Made by a program: the position numbers and the translations under genes. The notes under the pieces were generated by a model, which saw only the letters and a list, made by a program, of their open reading frames with translations, searched no databases and was not told the DNA's origin. From an uncultured Collinsella sp. (GTDB lineage: Bacteria; Actinomycetota; Coriobacteriia; Coriobacteriales; Coriobacteriaceae), in NCBI GenBank assembly GCA_900541125.1, contig UQIK01000042.1:1-6572 (forward strand): DNA of 6,572 bases, written 5' to 3'. Of this stretch, positions 4,843 to 6,572 are shown piece after piece. The number at the start of each line of letters is the position of its first letter. Within the stretch, counting starts at the first letter, position 1.

Positions 4843-6324
4843 ATGCGCCAGGGATTCGACAACGAAAAATACATCGAGCTGCAAGCCGCCAACATCAGAA
4901 AGCGCATCGCGCAATTCGGCGGCAAACTCTATCTGGAATTCGGAGGCAAGCTCTTCGACGACTACCACGCCTCGCGCGTGCTGCCCGGCTTTGAGCCGGA
5001 CACCAAGTTCCGCATGTTGGAAAGTCTGGTGGACGATGTGGAAATCGTCATCGCCATCAACGCCAACCATATCGAAAAAGGCAAGACCCGCGGCGACCTC
5101 GGTATCCCCTACGACGAGGACGTGCTGCGACTCATCGACGTGTTCCGTTCCCGCGGCTTCCTCGTCGGCTCCGTAGTGCTCACCCAATACGCCAATCAGC
5201 CCGCCGCCGACGCCTACCGCCACCGCCTCGAGCAACTCGGCGTCACCTGCCGCCTGCACTACCCGATCGCCGGATACCCGCACGACATCGAACGCATCGT
5301 TTCAGACGACGGATACGGCAAGAACGAGTACATCGAGACCACCCGGCCGCTCGTCGTGGTCACCGCGCCCGGCCCTGGCTCCGGCAAACTCGCCACGTGC
5401 CTGAGCCAGCTCTACCACGAGCACCAGCGCGGCATCGACGCCGGCTATGCCAAATACGAGACGTTCCCCATCTGGAATCTTCCGCTCAACCATCCGGTCA
5501 ACATCGCGTACGAGGCTGCCACCGTCGACCTCGACGATGCCAATATCATCGACCCGTTCCATCTGGAGGCGTACGGCGAGACCACCGTCAACTACAACCG
5601 CGACGTCGAAGCATTCCCCGTGCTCAAAGCCATGATGGAGCGCATCATGGGCGAAAGCCCCTATCAGAGCCCCACCGATATGGGCGTCAACATGGCCGGA
5701 TACGCCATTGTGGACGACGATGCCTGCCGCGATGCCGCGCGTCTGGAAATCGTGCGCCGCTACTTCGCCGCCGCCGTGCACTTGAAGCGCACCGGCACTG
5801 GCGAGGAACAGGTGGAGCGGCTGCGCTCCATCATGAACCGGGCCGGCGTGACCCCCGATCTTTCTCCCGCCCGCGCCGTGGCCCTTGAGAAGGAAGCCGC
5901 CACCGGTGCCCCGGCTGGTGCCATGGTGCTGCCCGATGGCCATGTGGTCACCGGCAAAACCGGCGACCTGTTGGGCGCGGCCAGCGCGCTGCTGATGCAC
6001 GCGCTCAAGGCCGTCACCGGTGTTGACGAAACCATTCCGGTAATCGACGATGCCGCCATCGAACCCATCTGTCGGCTGAAAACCGAGCATCTCAACAGCG
6101 TGAACCGACGCTTGCACTCGGATGAGACGCTGATTGCATTGTCAATCACCAGCGCCACCAGTCCTGTGGCCGCTCGCGTCATCGACGGGCTCAAACAGTT
6201 GCGGGGCTGCGACGCCTTCTTCTCCGTTATCATCTCATCCACGGACGAGGCGCTGTATCGCAAACTCGGCATCAACGTGTGCTGCGAACCGAAGTACGAA
6301 CGGGTGAGTCTGTATCACCGGTAA
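4843..6324 (+). CDS. DUF1846 / UPF0371 family protein
   Basis: A 493-aa cytoplasmic protein of the conserved DUF1846 (UPF0371) family, whose members are around 500 aa, so this copy is full length. Function is not established for the family. Typical family text is visible from the first residues: MRQGFDNEKYIELQ, then RIAQFGGKLYLEFGGKL, LPGFEPDTK, and the core TAPGPGSGKLATCLSQLYHE (about residues 174-193), a glycine-rich loop resembling but not matching a Walker A motif. Later come YETFPIWNLPLNHPVNIAYE, and DPFHLEAYGETTVNYNRDVE followed by FPVLKAMMERI. The ATG at 4843 is chosen because homology begins there and GGAAAGGG lies at 4823-4830 (spacing 12, rather long); the ATG at 4831 is too close to that site. 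A longer frame from 4729 would translate the terminator hairpin. GC-rich codons contrast with the toxin unit upstream. A terminator and its own promoter separate it from the island. Confidence 0.93.
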   Translation: MRQGFDNEKYIELQAANIRKRIAQFGGKLYLEFGGKLFDDYHASRVLPGFEPDTKFRMLESLVDDVEIVIAINANHIEKGKTRGDLGIPYDEDVLRLIDVFRSRGFLVGSVVLTQYANQPAADAYRHRLEQLGVTCRLHYPIAGYPHDIERIVSDDGYGKNEYIETTRPLVVVTAPGPGSGKLATCLSQLYHEHQRGIDAGYAKYETFPIWNLPLNHPVNIAYEAATVDLDDANIIDPFHLEAYGETTVNYNRDVEAFPVLKAMMERIMGESPYQSPTDMGVNMAGYAIVDDDACRDAARLEIVRRYFAAAVHLKRTGTGEEQVERLRSIMNRAGVTPDLSPARAVALEKEAATGAPAGAMVLPDGHVVTGKTGDLLGAASALLMHALKAVTGVDETIPVIDDAAIEPICRLKTEHLNSVNRRLHSDETLIALSITSATSPVAARVIDGLKQLRGCDAFFSVIISSTDEALYRKLGINVCCEPKYERVSLYHR

Positions 6325-6349
6325 GCGCCACCGATAAGCGCGGTATGCC

Positions 6350-6397
6350 GCGAATCGTCAAGCCGGTAATCATGCAGCATGCGGCCTGACGATTCGC
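6350..6397 (+). terminator. Long hairpin downstream of the DUF1846 gene, possible terminator
   Basis: Arms GCGAATCGTCA (6350-6360) and TGACGATTCGC (6387-6397) are perfectly complementary. After one mismatch the stem continues with GCCG/CGGC (6362-6365 and 6382-6385) around an AT-containing loop with its own small palindrome CATGCAGCATG. It starts 26 nt after the stop codon. No U-tract follows, so it is either a factor-assisted terminator or an mRNA 3'-end stabiliser. Confidence 0.5.
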
Positions 6398-6572
6398 TGC
6401 TGTCGCATTGTCTCTCCCCTCGGCCATGCTGGGCTTGTTTTCCGTTTGTTGGAGAGAACGGGGAATGCCATCAGCACTACGGAAAGAGAAGGATTATCCG
6501 TGAAGCGGTTCGTGGGTTTGATAACGCCCGGTTTGTTGCGCATTTTGGTTGAGGCTTGAGTTGAGAGACATG
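6398..6572. other. Intergenic region before a possible next gene
   Basis: No full gene is seen. Two tiny plus-strand frames with fair ribosome sites overlap each other: ATG 6465 (12 codons, MPSALRKEKDYP, after GGAGAG) and GTG 6500 (19 codons, MKRFVGLITPGLLRILVEA, after AGAAGGA). The window's last three bases are ATG, which could be a start codon, but no good Shine-Dalgarno precedes it and nothing of the gene is visible. Confidence 0.35.

Noticed and set aside
4246..5283. 345-codon open frame on the minus strand
   Set aside because: It runs antisense through the immunity gene, the terminator and the DUF1846 gene, has no family-like motifs, and its composition reflects the GC-rich plus-strand codons.
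5356..5400. Walker A nucleotide-binding site in the DUF1846 protein
   Set aside because: PGPGSGK lacks the leading glycine of G-x4-GK, and no Walker B partner is evident, so it is noted only as a glycine-rich loop.
5302..6117. 271-codon minus-strand frame rich in Gly, Val and His
   Set aside because: It is antisense to the well supported DUF1846 gene, has no Shine-Dalgarno, and shows the skewed composition typical of shadows of GC-rich genes.
1..6572. tRNA, rRNA or CRISPR array
   Set aside because: No cloverleaf, rRNA-like segment or regular repeat-spacer array was visible on either strand.

Overview
The window most resembles an accessory island in an actinobacterial chromosome, probably Bifidobacterium. 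The main clue is the large, GC-rich DUF1846/UPF0371-type gene at the right, which looks like ordinary bifidobacterial chromosome. The genes to its left have visibly lower GC and are mixed with transposon debris. The genus is inferred from family resemblance and codon use; no database search was possible.

Layout: (1) About 47-802 is the right-hand part of an IS66-family insertion sequence: the 3' portion of the transposase gene, broken by one frameshift, then a 15-bp hairpin and a terminal inverted repeat at 782-802. (2) 806-2131, minus strand, is an apparently intact 12-helix MFS transporter with a strong Shine-Dalgarno. A second copy of the IS66-type terminal repeat lies at 2185-2205 in the opposite orientation, so the transporter sits between two IS66 ends like the cargo of a decayed composite transposon. 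(3) About 2201-4596, plus strand, is a tightly packed three-gene unit: the C-terminal fragment of a HerA/DUF87-like ATPase, a 425-aa protein ending in a DNA/RNA non-specific endonuclease domain (DQRGH motif), and a 127-aa YezG-like immunity protein. This is a nuclease toxin-immunity pair with the same effector/immunity combination as Bacillus YeeF-YezG, but without a recognisable LXG domain. (4) 4597-4842 is a junction region holding a possible truncated minus-strand micro-ORF, a strong intrinsic terminator, an inverted repeat around it, and a promoter with a perfect TATAAT. (5) 4843-6324 is the DUF1846/UPF0371 gene. (6) 6325-6572 is non-coding with a long hairpin and two possible micro-ORFs; a possible next start codon lies at the very end.

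How the parts fit: the toxin and immunity genes are joined by 1-nt overlap and a local Shine-Dalgarno, so they are made together. The ATPase fragment ends one base before the toxin start, which suggests that the intact ancestor was a co-transcribed ATPase plus effector plus immunity locus. Its 5' part was lost, apparently when IS66 material moved in. The most interesting points are this ATPase-linked nuclease/immunity locus and the transporter framed by IS66 ends. No rRNA, tRNA or CRISPR array was seen.
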